The notes: generated from the letters alone by a model not told the origin. Positions 52,288-61,488 are shown, counted from the stretch's first letter. The stretch is 64,000 nucleotides of DNA from Roseovarius sp. (GCF_030373445.1 NZ_JAUCYU010000005.1:248001-312000), one strand, 5' to 3'. Program-made: numbers and translations.

Positions 52288-53712
52288 TCAGGTCTCCTTT
52301 GACGCACCCTGGGAGGTGGACTTGCGGCGGCGGATCGGGACGGGGCGGACGCGGGCCTCGATCTGTTCGTAGAGCTTGCCGACGATGTTCTTGCCGGTCG
52401 AGGTTTCGATGCCCTCGAAACCGGGGGAGGAATTGACCTCGAGCACCTTGGGCCCGGTTTCCGAGCGCAGGAGGTCGACGCCGGCCATGTTGAGGTCGAA
52501 GGCGCGGGCGGCGCGGACGGCGGTTTCGCGTTCCTCCTTGGTGATGCGGACGGATTTGGCGGTGCCGCCGCGGTGCAGGTTGGAGCGGAAATCGCCTTCG
52601 GCGCCGGTGCGTTTCATCGAGGCCACGACCTTGCCGCCGATCACGAGGCAGCGGATGTCCTCGCCCGCCGCCTCCTTGACGAAGCTTTGCACGAGGAAGT
52701 TGGCCTTGAGCCCGCGGAAGGCGTCAATGACGGATTCGGCGGCTTTCTTGGTTTCGGCCAGCACGACGCCCTTGCCCTGCGTCGATTCCAGCAGCTTGAC
52801 GATCAGGGGCGTGGTGCCCACGAGGCTGATGATGTTGGCGGTGTCGCGGGGCGAGCTGGCGAAGGCGGTGTTGGGCATGCCGATGCGGGCGCGGGCCATG
52901 ATCTGGTGGGCGTAGAGCTTGTCGCGGCTGGCGGAAATGCCGGCGGCGCCGTTGACGCAATAGGTGCCGATGGTCTCGAACTGGCGGATGATGGCGGCGC
53001 CGTAGGGGGTGATCGAGGCGCCGATGCGGGGGATCACCGCGTCGAAGCGGGGCAGGCGCTTGCCGTCGTAATGCACCTCGGGGGCCAGCGCGTTGATGGC
53101 CATGTAGCAGCGGGTGGTGTTGATCACCTCGACCGCGTGGCCGCGTTTCTCGCCCTCCTCGACGAGACGGCGGGTGGAGTAGTTGTCTTCCCGGCTGAGC
53201 ACGCAGATGCGGAGTGCCCGTTTCGGCGCCACCTCGCGCATGCGGGAGGTGTGGTAGACGTCGTAGCTGAGTTCCGGTTGCAGGAAGCGGTCGGTGGCGG
53301 CGATCGAGATGTGATCCTTCATCGCCTGCCGGCCCAGCAGCATCCGCGAGGTCATGGTCGACCGGTTGGTGAGCGTGATCTCGATGGGCCATTTCTGGCC
53401 GTTGACCAGAAGGGTGCTTTCGATGACGTAGCGCATCTCCTTCTCGCCGTTGGAGGAGGCGACCTCGCGCCGGTCGACGATGTTGGCGGAGCAGGGAATC
53501 ACCAGGTCGTCACGCCCGGGGATGGGGTGGACGGTGAAGCGCACCTTGGGCTTCGCCTGGGTGCCGAAGGTCTCGATATCGAAGGCGTGAAGGGCCGAGG
53601 TGCGGGCGCCGGTATCGACCTTGGCGCGCAGGGCGGGGACGCCCAGATCGGGGAGCGATATCCATTCTTCCCATCCGAATTGCAGTGTTTCCGGCGTTTC
53701 GGATTGGGTCAT
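52288..53712 (-). CDS. RimB-RimK fusion: retropepsin-like domain plus ATP-grasp ligase
   Basis: The 474-residue protein joins two domains that are separate in many bacteria. Residues about 10-150 form a retropepsin-like ATP-dependent zinc protease (RimB) domain with VDTGARTSALHAF (D33). Residues about 165-460 form a RimK ATP-grasp ligase (LESTQGKGVVL, FVKEAAGEDIRCLVIGG, VLEVNSSPGFEGIE). In E. coli RimK adds Glu to ribosomal protein S6; RimB helps trim it. The substrate is not given here. The fusion would tether writer and eraser. Confidence 0.88.
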   Translation of the reverse strand: MTQSETPETLQFGWEEWISLPDLGVPALRAKVDTGARTSALHAFDIETFGTQAKPKVRFTVHPIPGRDDLVIPCSANIVDRREVASSNGEKEMRYVIESTLLVNGQKWPIEITLTNRSTMTSRMLLGRQAMKDHISIAATDRFLQPELSYDVYHTSRMREVAPKRALRICVLSREDNYSTRRLVEEGEKRGHAVEVINTTRCYMAINALAPEVHYDGKRLPRFDAVIPRIGASITPYGAAIIRQFETIGTYCVNGAAGISASRDKLYAHQIMARARIGMPNTAFASSPRDTANIISLVGTTPLIVKLLESTQGKGVVLAETKKAAESVIDAFRGLKANFLVQSFVKEAAGEDIRCLVIGGKVVASMKRTGAEGDFRSNLHRGGTAKSVRITKEERETAVRAARAFDLNMAGVDLLRSETGPKVLEVNSSPGFEGIETSTGKNIVGKLYEQIEARVRPVPIRRRKSTSQGASKET

Positions 53713-53845
53713 GAACGTCTCCCTCTAGATCTTGATCGGGGCGTCTTGATGCGCCTTTGGCCCTGCTGGCCCGATACCAGCATGTATGGAGATATGACAC
53801 AAGGACGTCTTGGCAAACCGGGAAATCCGGTGCATTTGGGCCGCC

Positions 53846-54973
53846 ATGACGCGATTTTCCTTTTCCCTGAACGCCACCGACGGCCCGGCCCGGACGGGCA
53901 AGATTTCCACGCCGCGGGGCGAGATCCGGACGCCGGCCTTCATGCCGGTGGGCACCGCCGGCACGGTCAAGGCGATGCTGCCCGGAAGCGTGCGCGAGAC
54001 CGGGGCGGATATCCTGCTGGGCAATACCTATCACCTGATGCTGCGCCCCGGGGCGGAGCGAGTGGCGCGGCTGGGTGGGCTGCACCGGTTCATGAACTGG
54101 GAGCGGCCGATCCTGACGGATAGCGGCGGGTTCCAGGTGATGAGCCTTGCGGGATTGCGGAAGCTGACCGAGGCGGGGGTGACCTTCAAGAGTCATATCG
54201 ACGGCTCGAAGCACGAGCTGACGCCGGAGCGGTCGATGGAGATCCAGCGGCTGCTGGGGTCGGATATCGTGATGTGTTTCGACGAGTGCCCGGCGCTGCC
54301 CGCGAGCGAGGAGGCCGTCGCCGAGAGCATGCGGCTGTCGATGCGGTGGGCGGCCCGGTCGAAGGAGGCGTTCGGCGACCGCCCCGGATACGCGCTCTTC
54401 GGCATCCAGCAGGGGGGCGTGACGCAGGAGCTGCGGGCCGAGAGCGCCGAGAAGCTTGTGGAGATCGGCTTCGACGGCTACGCGGTCGGCGGGCTGGCCG
54501 TGGGCGAGGGGCAGGAGGCGATGTTCGGCGTGCTGGATTACGCGCCGGGGATGCTGCCCGAGGACCGGCCGCGCTACCTGATGGGGGTGGGCAAGCCGGA
54601 TGACATCGTCGGCGCCGTGAAGCGCGGGATCGACATGATGGATTGCGTGCTGCCCTCGCGCTCCGGCCGGACGGGGCAGGCGTGGACGCGGCGGGGACAG
54701 GTCAACATCAAGAACGCGCGGCACATGGATGACCCGCGGCCGCTGGACGAGGATTGCACCTGTCCGGCCTGCCGGAACTATTCACGGGCCTACCTGCACC
54801 ACGTCTTCCGCAGCCAGGAGATCATCAGCTCAATGCTGCTGACCTGGCACAACCTGCATTACTACCAGCAGATCATGGAGGGGATGCGCGGAGCCATCGC
54901 GGCGGGCACTTTCGCGGAATGGGAGGCGGCGTTCCATGCGGGCCGCGCCGAGGGGGATATCGAGCCGGTTTGA
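53846..54973 (+). CDS. tgt: tRNA-guanine(34) transglycosylase
   Basis: Tgt (375 residues) exchanges guanine 34 for preQ1 in GUN-anticodon tRNAs on the path to queuosine. [10 protein letters not shown] near residue 91 carries the general base Asp and [13 protein letters not shown] the nucleophile region. The zinc site is in [16 protein letters not shown]. The ATG at 53846 was chosen; the open frame starts 12 codons earlier. The two tRNA-Asp (GTC) and other GUN tRNAs are potential substrates. Confidence 0.95.
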   Translation: MTRFSFSLNATDGPARTGKISTPRGEIRTPAFMPVGTAGTVKAMLPGSVRETGADILLGNTYHLMLRPGAERVARLGGLHRFMNWERPILTDSGGFQVMSLAGLRKLTEAGVTFKSHIDGSKHELTPERSMEIQRLLGSDIVMCFDECPALPASEEAVAESMRLSMRWAARSKEAFGDRPGYALFGIQQGGVTQELRAESAEKLVEIGFDGYAVGGLAVGEGQEAMFGVLDYAPGMLPEDRPRYLMGVGKPDDIVGAVKRGIDMMDCVLPSRSGRTGQAWTRRGQVNIKNARHMDDPRPLDEDCTCPACRNYSRAYLHHVFRSQEIISSMLLTWHNLHYYQQIMEGMRGAIAAGTFAEWEAAFHAGRAEGDIEPV

Positions 54974-54974
54974 A

Positions 54975-55041
54975 GGGGCGGGGGGCGCATTCTTGAAAAG
55001 AATGCGGGGCGAAGTCTTTTAAAGACTTTGAATGGCGCCCC
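54975..55041 (+). terminator. Compound three-helix structure after tgt
   Basis: GGGGCG (54975-54980) can pair with CGCCCC (55036-55041), enclosing two hairpins. One has a 9-bp stem with a GAA loop (54986-55006, core GCATTCTT) and the other an 8-bp near-palindrome (55012-55028, AAGTCTTT and AAAGACTT). The whole starts two bases after the tgt stop. It could end the tgt transcript. Confidence 0.7.
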
Positions 55042-55160
55042 TGCACACGCGCGCACATAGCTGTGACCAAGTTGCACGGGCCGGCCACGGGCCCTGAAAA
55101 AGCTGGGGATTTGCCGCTTGCCCCCGTTGTCACTGCGGGGCATGGTTGTTGGATGGAAGG

Positions 55161-55188
55161 TTGAAAGAAGGGTGGAACCGCCCCAGAT
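55161..55188 (+). promoter_or_regulatory. Possible heat-shock sigma (RpoH-type) promoter of lon
   Basis: TTGAAA (55161-55166) and CCCCAGAT (55181-55188) are 14 bases apart, resembling the CTTGAAA and CCCCATNT boxes of the E. coli heat-shock sigma consensus. The lon start is about 80 bases downstream. Lon is a classic heat-shock gene, which makes the assignment plausible. Confidence 0.5.
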
Positions 55189-55266
55189 TAACTTTCTGGA
55201 AACGGAGACGGACGGGGCTGCCGATAAACGGGGCCGGAGCCGTCTTGCCAAGAACAGGACAAGAGC

Positions 55267-57675
55267 ATGCAAGAACCCCTCAATCAATCCTACCCGGTGC
55301 TTCCGCTGCGCGACATCGTGGTCTTCCCCCACATGATCGTGCCGCTTTTCGTGGGCCGTGAAAAATCGGTCCGGGCGCTGGAAGAGGTCATGCAGGACGA
55401 CAAGCAGATCCTGCTGTCGAGCCAGGTCGACCCGAGCGAGGACGACCCGTCGGCCGACGGGATCTACCGCGCCGGCGTGCTGGCCAACGTGCTGCAGCTT
55501 CTGAAGCTGCCCGACGGCACCGTGAAGGTGCTGGTCGAAGGGGTGGCGCGGGTGCGCATCACCGATTACCTCGAGAACGAGGATTTCTTCGAGGCGCGCG
55601 CCGAGTACCTGAACGAGATGCCGGGCGACGCCGCCACGATCACCGCGCTTCTGCGCACGGTGACGGACGAGTTCGCGCGCTACGCCAAGGTCAAGAAGAA
55701 CATCCCCGAGGAAGCGCTGTCGGCCGTGGCCGAGAGCGAGGAGCCCGCGAAGCTGGCCGATCTCGTGGCCGGACACCTCGGCATCGAGGTGGCGCAGAAG
55801 CAGGAGCTTCTGGAGACGCTGAGCGTGAGCGAGCGGCTGGAGAAGGTCTATGGCCTGATGCAGGGCGAGATGAGCGTTCTGCAGGTCGAGAAGAAGATCA
55901 AGACCCGCGTCAAGAGCCAGATGGAGCGCACCCAGCGTGAGTACTACCTGAATGAGCAGATGAAGGCCATTCAGAAGGAGCTGGGCGACGGCGAGGACGG
56001 CGAGGGCGAGATCGCCGAGCTGGAAGAGAAGATCGCCGAGACCAAGCTGTCGAAAGAGGCGCGCGAGAAGGCCGAGGGCGAGCTGAAGAAGCTCAAGAAC
56101 ATGAGCCCGATGAGTGCCGAGGCGACGGTTGTGCGCAACTACCTCGACTGGATGCTGAGCATTCCGTGGAACAAGAAGAGCCGGGTCAAGAAGGACCTGA
56201 GCCGCGCCGAGGAGATTCTCGACGCCGATCACCACGGGCTGGAGAAGGTCAAGGAGCGGATCGTCGAATACCTGGCGGTTCAGCAGCGTTCCAAGAAGCT
56301 GAAAGGCCCGATCATGTGCCTTGTCGGCCCTCCGGGCGTGGGCAAGACGTCGCTCGGCCAGTCGGTGGCGAAGGCCACGGGCCGCGAGTTCATCCGCATC
56401 AGCCTTGGCGGCGTGCGCGATGAAAGCGAGATCCGCGGGCACCGCCGGACCTATATCGGCTCGATGCCGGGCAAGATCATCCAGGCGCTGAAGAAGGCCA
56501 AGTCGACCAACCCGCTCATCTTGCTCGACGAGATCGACAAGATGGGACAGGATTTCCGCGGCGACCCGGCAAGTGCCATGCTCGAGGTGCTTGATCCGGA
56601 ACAGAACGGCACTTTCGTGGACCACTATCTCGAGGTGGAATACGACCTGTCGAACGTCATGTTCCTGACCACGGCCAACAGCTACAACATGCCCGAGCCG
56701 CTGAAGGACCGGATGGAGATCATCCCGCTGGCGGGTTACACCGAGGACGAAAAGCGCGAGATCGCCAAGCAGCACCTCGTTCCGAAGCAGATCAAGAACC
56801 ACGGTCTGAAGAAGAAGGAGTTCGAGCTGACCGACGAGGCGCTGACCGACATCATCCGCCTGTATACGCGGGAGGCCGGTGTGCGGAACCTCGAGCGCGA
56901 GATCGCCAAGGTGGCGCGGAAGGCCGTGACCCGGATCATCCGGAAGAAGGACGAGACGATCACGGTGACGCGCGAGAACCTGGGCGACTTCCTGGGCGTG
57001 AAGAAGTACAAGTTCGGGCTGGCCGAGGAGCGTGACCAGGTCGGGGTCGTGACCGGGCTGGCCTATACGTCGGTCGGGGGCGAGCTTCTGAACATCGAGG
57101 CGCTGCGCCTGCCGGGCAAGGGCCGGATGAAGACAACCGGGACGCTGGGCGACGTGATGAAGGAGTCGATCGACGCGGCCAGTTCCTACGTGCGGTCGAT
57201 CGCGCCGGAAATCGGGGTGAAGCCGCCGCAGTTCGAGAAGTGGGATATCCACGTGCACGTGCCCGAGGGTGCGACGCCCAAGGACGGGCCGAGCGCGGGT
57301 CTTGCCATGGTGACCTCGATCGTCTCGGTGCTGACGGGCATCCCGGTGCGCAAGGATATCGCGATGACCGGCGAGGTGACGCTGCGCGGCAACGCGCTGC
57401 CGATCGGCGGGCTGAAGGAGAAGCTTCTCGCGGCGCTCAGGGGCGGTATCAAGACCGTGCTGATCCCGCGGGAGAACGAGAAGGACCTGACCGAGATCCC
57501 CGACAACGTGAAGGAGGGGCTGAAGATCGTGCCCGTCGATCACGTGCGCGACGTGCTGAAGCTGGCGCTGACCGAAGAGCCAGAGCCCGTCGACTGGGAC
57601 GAGGCCGCCGAGGAAGCCGCCGCAGCCGAGGCCGCGCGGAAATCCGGCGAGGGGTCGGGCGCGGTGGCGCACTGA
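55267..57675 (+). CDS. lon: ATP-dependent Lon protease
   Basis: Lon (802 residues) degrades misfolded and regulatory proteins. The N-terminal substrate-binding domain ([20 protein letters not shown]) precedes a coiled coil. The AAA+ module has Walker [10 protein letters not shown] at about residue 355 and Walker [13 protein letters not shown]. The C-terminal protease has its catalytic Ser in [10 protein letters not shown] and Lys in [11 protein letters not shown]. The C-terminus is Glu/Ala rich. A heat-shock-like promoter is upstream and a terminator follows. Confidence 0.98.
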   Translation: MQEPLNQSYPVLPLRDIVVFPHMIVPLFVGREKSVRALEEVMQDDKQILLSSQVDPSEDDPSADGIYRAGVLANVLQLLKLPDGTVKVLVEGVARVRITDYLENEDFFEARAEYLNEMPGDAATITALLRTVTDEFARYAKVKKNIPEEALSAVAESEEPAKLADLVAGHLGIEVAQKQELLETLSVSERLEKVYGLMQGEMSVLQVEKKIKTRVKSQMERTQREYYLNEQMKAIQKELGDGEDGEGEIAELEEKIAETKLSKEAREKAEGELKKLKNMSPMSAEATVVRNYLDWMLSIPWNKKSRVKKDLSRAEEILDADHHGLEKVKERIVEYLAVQQRSKKLKGPIMCLVGPPGVGKTSLGQSVAKATGREFIRISLGGVRDESEIRGHRRTYIGSMPGKIIQALKKAKSTNPLILLDEIDKMGQDFRGDPASAMLEVLDPEQNGTFVDHYLEVEYDLSNVMFLTTANSYNMPEPLKDRMEIIPLAGYTEDEKREIAKQHLVPKQIKNHGLKKKEFELTDEALTDIIRLYTREAGVRNLEREIAKVARKAVTRIIRKKDETITVTRENLGDFLGVKKYKFGLAEERDQVGVVTGLAYTSVGGELLNIEALRLPGKGRMKTTGTLGDVMKESIDAASSYVRSIAPEIGVKPPQFEKWDIHVHVPEGATPKDGPSAGLAMVTSIVSVLTGIPVRKDIAMTGEVTLRGNALPIGGLKEKLLAALRGGIKTVLIPRENEKDLTEIPDNVKEGLKIVPVDHVRDVLKLALTEEPEPVDWDEAAEEAAAAEAARKSGEGSGAVAH

Positions 57676-57701
57676 TCCTTCGGGTTCATGAGAGTTGAGA
57701 G

Positions 57702-57728
57702 GGGGCGTCCTGCGGGGCGCCCTTTTTC
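57702..57728 (+). terminator. Rho-independent terminator of lon
   Basis: GGGCGTCC (57703-57710) pairs with GGGCGCCC (57715-57722) with one G-U pair and a TGCG loop. A T-run follows (57723-57727), 28 bases after the lon stop. Confidence 0.9.
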
Positions 57729-57749
57729 CTTGTTGTCGGGGTTGGGGCA

Positions 57750-57766
57750 GGTGGGTTTCACCCACC
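57750..57766. repeat. Short hairpin repeat (GGTGGGT/ACCCACC)
   Basis: GGTGGGT (57750-57756) and ACCCACC (57760-57766) flank a 3-base loop and are followed by CTACGGGGCATGG. A sequence of this type recurs between genes in many proteobacterial genomes. It lies 22 bases past the lon terminator. The 185 bases after it, before the SRPBCC gene, show nothing else. Confidence 0.6.
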
Positions 57767-57952
57767 CTACGGGGCATGGTTGCGCGCAACGGGCCTTGCC
57801 CGGGGGTTCCGGTGGCGCGAGGTCCCGGCTCGGGGGCCGGGACGGGATTGTTCTGGGGCTGGATCGCGCCCGCAGGGGCGGGCACGTATCGGCGGGACAA
57901 GCCGGTTGCGGCGTGGTTTAAGGGCGTCGACCAGTCAGCCCGGAGCGCCGCG

Positions 57953-58393
57953 ATGAAGACCGTACGCCTTACCCATGACTACCCCGTTGCGCCCGAGCGC
58001 CTTTGGGCGCTGGCCACGGATTACGATGCGCTGGCGCGGGTGATGGAGGGGGTTGTCACCTTCGAGGGCCTGCCCGAGGGGCGGGTGCGGGAAGGGCAGA
58101 AGATCGACGTCATGGTCTCGCTTTTCGGCCGGCTGCCGAAGCAGCCCTATCGCATGGAGGTGCTGGAATGCGATGACGACCGGATGGTCCTGCGCTCGTC
58201 GGAGAAGGGGGCGGGGGTGAAGGCGTGGCGGCATACGATGCGCGTGACGCCCACGGCGCAGGGTAGCCGGCTGACCGACCGGATCGAGATCGAGGCGGGG
58301 CTGCTGACCGGGCTGTTCGCGCTTTGGGCACGGTACCTGTACGGCGCGCGGCACAAGCCGCGGCTGCGGTTGCTGGAGGAAGGGGCGTTCTAG
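57953..58393 (+). CDS. SRPBCC family protein
   Basis: The 146-residue protein has the Bet v1-like START/SRPBCC pattern: HDYPVAPERLWALATDYDAL at the N-terminus and RLTDRIEIEAGLL near the C-terminus. The fold binds hydrophobic ligands, but no specific ligand is suggested. I chose ATG 57953 since the conserved domain begins immediately; the frame opens much earlier. Confidence 0.82.
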   Translation: MKTVRLTHDYPVAPERLWALATDYDALARVMEGVVTFEGLPEGRVREGQKIDVMVSLFGRLPKQPYRMEVLECDDDRMVLRSSEKGAGVKAWRHTMRVTPTAQGSRLTDRIEIEAGLLTGLFALWARYLYGARHKPRLRLLEEGAF

Positions 58394-58420
58394 GGCGTTC
58401 CGGGGGCGGGCACGAAAGCC

Positions 58421-58444
58421 GCGCGCGGAGCGGTCTCCGCGCGC
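58421..58444. terminator. Hairpin between convergent genes
   Basis: GCGCGCGGAG (58421-58430) and CTCCGCGCGC (58435-58444) form a perfect 10-bp stem with a 4-base loop, between the SRPBCC gene and the small exported protein gene. No T-run on either side. Confidence 0.7.
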
Positions 58445-58487
58445 TGTCGGTCGTCGCCGTCAGGCCGCCCGTATCAGGGCGACGGGG

Positions 58488-58679
58488 TCAGAGCGACGGG
58501 CCGAGGATGATGGCGATCACCGCCACGGCCGCGATCAGCCCCTCGACATTCGAGGAATTGTCGACGGCGTCGACCATGACCACGTCGGGCGTGATGACCG
58601 TATCGTTCAGCGAGCCCGCGTGGGCGGTTCCAGCAGCCAGAAGGGCGGCAATTGCGGCGGCAGCCAAAGTCTTTTTCAC
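58488..58679 (-). CDS. Small exported protein with C-terminal hydrophobic tail
   Basis: The 63-residue product has a signal peptide (residues 1-21, ending AHA), a short polar middle with NDTVITPDVVMVDAVDNSSN and a hydrophobic C-terminal segment (about 47-62, LIAAVAVIAIILGPSL). Start is GTG with GGGGGAA just upstream. No family is recognised. If both ends act as stated, it would be a tiny periplasmic membrane-anchored protein. Confidence 0.65.
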   Translation of the reverse strand: MKKTLAAAAIAALLAAGTAHAGSLNDTVITPDVVMVDAVDNSSNVEGLIAAVAVIAIILGPSL

Positions 58680-58805
58680 GGTATTCCCCCAATACTACAT
58701 CTAGTCGGATTAAAATGGCGAACCTACCACACGTCAACTTGCTGGTAGTCAAATGACAAGAGAATCAGTAGGCTTGCCGCATAATTGAAGCAAAAGAGGC
58801 ACACA

Positions 58806-59279
58806 ATGGCAGCGAGCAGCACCGGGTCGGGCAAGTCCGGGTCCTCCACCAAGTCATCCACCAAGAGCAAATCCACCTCCGCCAAGCCCGCACGGGCGGC
58901 GACCAAGCTTGCGCCGGGCAGCGCTTCGGCGGTCAAGCCGGTCGTGGCGAGCGAAAGCGCCGAAGACGGGGGCGGCGCCGAGCTGAAGAAGCGCGAGCTG
59001 ATGGACGAGGTGATCAAGCGGTCGGGAGTGCGGAAGAAATTCGCCAAGCCGGTGATCGAAGCGATGATCGACGTCCTGGGCGAAGCGATACTGGAAGGCC
59101 GAGAAGTCAACCTGCAGCCCTTCGGCAAGATCAAGCAGCAGCGCACCAAGGATGCCGGCAATGCCCGCATCACCATCGCGCGCATCCGCCAGAGCAAGAA
59201 CGCGGGCCCCGCGCTCGACCCGGAAGACCGCGCCGATGACGATAATTCGAACGAGACGGTTGCAGAGACCGTGGAGTAG
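58806..59279 (+). CDS. HU-family DNA-binding protein with long basic N-terminal tail
   Basis: This 157-residue protein has a Ser/Lys/Thr/Ala-rich N-terminal tail (residues 1-65), like histone H1 tails. An HU/IHF core follows: LMDEVIKRSGVRKKFAKPVI and ILEGREVNLQPFGKIKQQ. The region for the beta arm (RTKDAGNARITIARIRQSKN) is shorter than in HU and lacks the RNPxTG tip. An acidic C-terminus follows. I infer altered DNA bending. AGAGG precedes ATG 58806; TTG 58785 is an alternative. Confidence 0.85.
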   Translation: MAASSTGSGKSGSSTKSSTKSKSTSAKPARAATKLAPGSASAVKPVVASESAEDGGGAELKKRELMDEVIKRSGVRKKFAKPVIEAMIDVLGEAILEGREVNLQPFGKIKQQRTKDAGNARITIARIRQSKNAGPALDPEDRADDDNSNETVAETVE

Positions 59280-59298
59280 CGCTAAGAGACGCGGCGGC

Positions 59299-59373
59299 GG
59301 GTGATTAGCTCAGTGGTAGAGCGCTTCGTTCACATCGAAGATGTCAGGAGTTCGAATCTCTTATCACCCACCA
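59299..59373 (+). tRNA. tRNA-Val (anticodon CAC)
   Basis: Acceptor GGGTGAT pairs with ATCACCC and an encoded A-CCA follows. D arm GCTC..GAGC, anticodon stem CTTCG/CGAAG with loop TTCACAT (anticodon CAC), and TTCGAAT T-loop are present. It is 75 nt and follows the HU-like gene by 19 bp. Confidence 0.95.
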
Positions 59374-59402
59374 TTTTCCCTTGATTTGCAGCGGGTTGCA
59401 CG

Positions 59403-59969
59403 ATGGCGGAGCTTCCCCCGATCTGGTTTCTGCGCCATGGCCAGACCGAATGGAACCTGGAAGGGCGGCTTCAGGGGCACAAGGATTCGCCGCTGACGGC
59501 GCTTGGCCGGAGCCAGGCGGCGCGGCAGGCGCGGATATTGCCGGACATATTGCAGCGGGTGGCGACGGGCGCGGGCGGGTGTTTCGCCTCGCCGCTGGGC
59601 CGCGCGCAGGAAACGGCGCGGATCGCGCTGGCGGGGCGGGGTTTCGTGACCGATCCACGGCTTTCGGAGATTGCGACGGGCGACTGGGAGGGCCGGCTGC
59701 GGGCCGAGGTGGCGACGGGCGAGGGGGACCTCTTCCTCTATGCCGGGGCGCCCGGCGGCGAGGGTCTGGACGCGTTGCAGGCCCGGGTGGCGGCGTTCCT
59801 GGCCGAGCTGGAAGGCCCCAGCGTGGTGGTGTCGCACGGGCTTCTGGGCAAGGTGCTGCGGGGGCAGGCCTGCGGGCTGGATGCGCAGGCCATGGACAGG
59901 CTGAGCAACCTTCAGGGTGCCGTCTACCTGCTTGAAAACGGGGAAGAAACGGTTCTGGAGGCGCCGTAA
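59403..59969 (+). CDS. Histidine phosphatase family protein
   Basis: The 188-residue protein has the phosphoglycerate mutase-like motif FLRHGQTEWN (catalytic His), LTALGRSQA, FASPLGRAQETA, and VVVSHGLLGKVLRG with the second His. It is a cytoplasmic phosphatase or phosphoglycerate mutase-like protein; substrate unknown. It lies 29 bp after the tRNA-Val gene and is convergent with the MaoC gene. Confidence 0.88.
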   Translation: MAELPPIWFLRHGQTEWNLEGRLQGHKDSPLTALGRSQAARQARILPDILQRVATGAGGCFASPLGRAQETARIALAGRGFVTDPRLSEIATGDWEGRLRAEVATGEGDLFLYAGAPGGEGLDALQARVAAFLAELEGPSVVVSHGLLGKVLRGQACGLDAQAMDRLSNLQGAVYLLENGEETVLEAP

Positions 59970-59978
59970 CTCAGGGCC

Positions 59979-60443
59979 TCAGAGCGTGAGCAGGTATTTC
60001 TGCATCCCCTCGACCACGAGCGTGCCGTCCTGGTTGTGGATGGTGATGGCAAGCTCCATCACGCCGGTGGTCTTGCCGGGGGTGAGGGCGGTGATCTCGA
60101 AGGCGGGGTAGAGCGTTTCGCCGCAATAGACCGGGGCGAGAAAGCGGCTGGACTGTTCGAGGAAGCCGATGAGCGCGTCGCCCATCTCGTGCGCCAGGGG
60201 CGAGGCGCCGATCGCCGCCTGGATCAGTGTCTGGAAGCCGTGGGCGTAAAGCTCGGGATGGCCACGGCGTAAAAGGTAGGCGCGGTCGTAATGGATCGGG
60301 TGGTTGTCGCCGGAGGCCGCCTGGAAGGCGGCGAAGACGCCCTCGGTCATGGTGCGGGAGGGGGCGCGGAAGACCTCGCCCACGCGGAACGCGGCGAAGG
60401 GGCGGGTCGGGTGCGTCCAGTGGGCGGCGGGGTCGAAGCTCAT
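59979..60443 (-). CDS. MaoC-like dehydratase (hotdog fold)
   Basis: The 154-residue protein has the MaoC hydratase motif: the segment AAFQAASGDNHPIHYDRAYL includes the D-N-x-x-H catalytic pair, and HGFQTLIQAAIG is typical of the hotdog helix. Such proteins hydrate enoyl-CoA thioesters. ATG 60443 is one of two nearby candidates (the other at 60452). Confidence 0.8.
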   Translation of the reverse strand: MSFDPAAHWTHPTRPFAAFRVGEVFRAPSRTMTEGVFAAFQAASGDNHPIHYDRAYLLRRGHPELYAHGFQTLIQAAIGASPLAHEMGDALIGFLEQSSRFLAPVYCGETLYPAFEITALTPGKTTGVMELAITIHNQDGTLVVEGMQKYLLTL

Positions 60444-60533
60444 GGCGGCCATGAAGGCGTGCGGCGGCGCGGCTGTCAATCGTCACCTTGCCACTTGCGC
60501 GCCCGCGCCGGTCTTTGTATGAGGCGCGTCACG

Positions 60534-60609
<76 letters not shown>

Positions 60610-60879
60610 TTTTCCCCTTTCTTTCCGCTTTTCCCCGCGTTCGCGCGGAACACTCGGGCGTGTCGCAGGTTAAGATGACCGGAGGGTTAACGCGCCGGTT
60701 CGGGTGTTGAACACGTGCCGATACATGGCCCGCTGGTCAAATGCGAATTCGTTGATATATGCTGCCATGAATTAGGGATGTGCGGGATGGCCCGGGCATC
60801 GGGGCGCATTGCACGCGATTTATACTTGAGGGCGGCCGGCGGTTTACCGGTTGGGTCGTTGCGATATTGAGGAGACTTG

Positions 60880-61080
60880 ATGCGGAAGAGACTGCCGCCG
60901 GGAGGCGGGTCATGGGCGGAAACGCTGGCAGCCATCCGGAAAAGCCTTGAAGACAAGCCGGACGGGGCGCTGCGGCCGGAGGAGATGGCCATGCTGGAGG
61001 ATTGGTACACGGCCTGCGAAGACCCCGATCAGCGGCGGCGGCTGGGCCAGATCATGCGGGCCCTGGGCCACGGGGAGTGA
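60880..61080 (+). CDS. Small protein of unknown function
   Basis: A 66-residue product begins at ATG with GAGGAGA upstream. It is Arg/Glu-rich and predicted helical (WAETLAAIRKSLEDKP, DWYTACEDPDQRRRLGQIMR). No membrane segment or signal. I recognise no family. The 270 bp before it hold only a possible promoter near 60746-60773 (TGGTCA and TATATG). Confidence 0.55.
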   Translation: MRKRLPPGGGSWAETLAAIRKSLEDKPDGALRPEEMAMLEDWYTACEDPDQRRRLGQIMRALGHGE

Positions 61081-61196
61081 GCGCGGGCGCGGCGGAAAGA
61101 AAAGCCGCGAATTCGGCGTTTCGGGTGCTTGACGGGGCCGGGCCACGGGCCTAAGAAGCGCAGACGCTTGGGGCGGTTGCCCCGGGTGCGCAGCGG

Positions 61197-61273
61197 GCGG
61201 TTGTAGCTCAGTTGGTTAGAGTGCCGGCCTGTCACGCCGGAGGTCGCGGGTTCGAGCCCCGTCAACCGCGCCA
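61197..61273 (+). tRNA. tRNA-Asp (anticodon GTC), copy 1
   Basis: Acceptor GCGGTTG pairs with CAACCGC and encodes G-CCA. Anticodon stem CCGGC/GCCGG encloses CTGTCAC (anticodon GTC). It is 77 nt and identical to the copy at 61489-61565. Confidence 0.96.
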
Positions 61274-61363
61274 TCGCTGCATTTGGTTAATTTCCGGAAA
61301 TTTCGGGTGTTCGGGGCCGGGTCGCGATTCGCGGGGATCGGCCCTGTTTTGCCGGGTTTTGCG

Positions 61364-61407
61364 ACGTCGGTATCACGTCGGTATATTGTCGGTATCGCGT
61401 CGGTGCG
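61364..61407 (+). repeat. Four tandem 11-bp units (copy 2 of a dispersed element)
   Basis: The units are ACGTCGGTATC, ACGTCGGTATA, TTGTCGGTATC and GCGTCGGTGCG. They match the units at 49140-49183 in order and direction, differing in a few bases. It lies between the two identical tRNA-Asp genes. Confidence 0.85.
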
Positions 61408-61488
61408 GGGGCGGGGCCTTGAAAGAGGCGGGCGAGGTGATATTTGGCGATTGACGGGCGCGGCGGGCTGGCGTAAGACGCCCGGCAC

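Noticed and set aside
54862..57900. Long minus-strand open frame of about 1,000 codons opposite lon
   Set aside because: It is the antisense of lon, is rich in His, Arg and Leu, and has no recognised domain; high GC content keeps the opposite frame open.
60687..61010. Minus-strand frame of 107 codons
   Set aside because: It has no ribosome site, is antisense to the 66-residue gene for much of its length and has no homology that I recognise.
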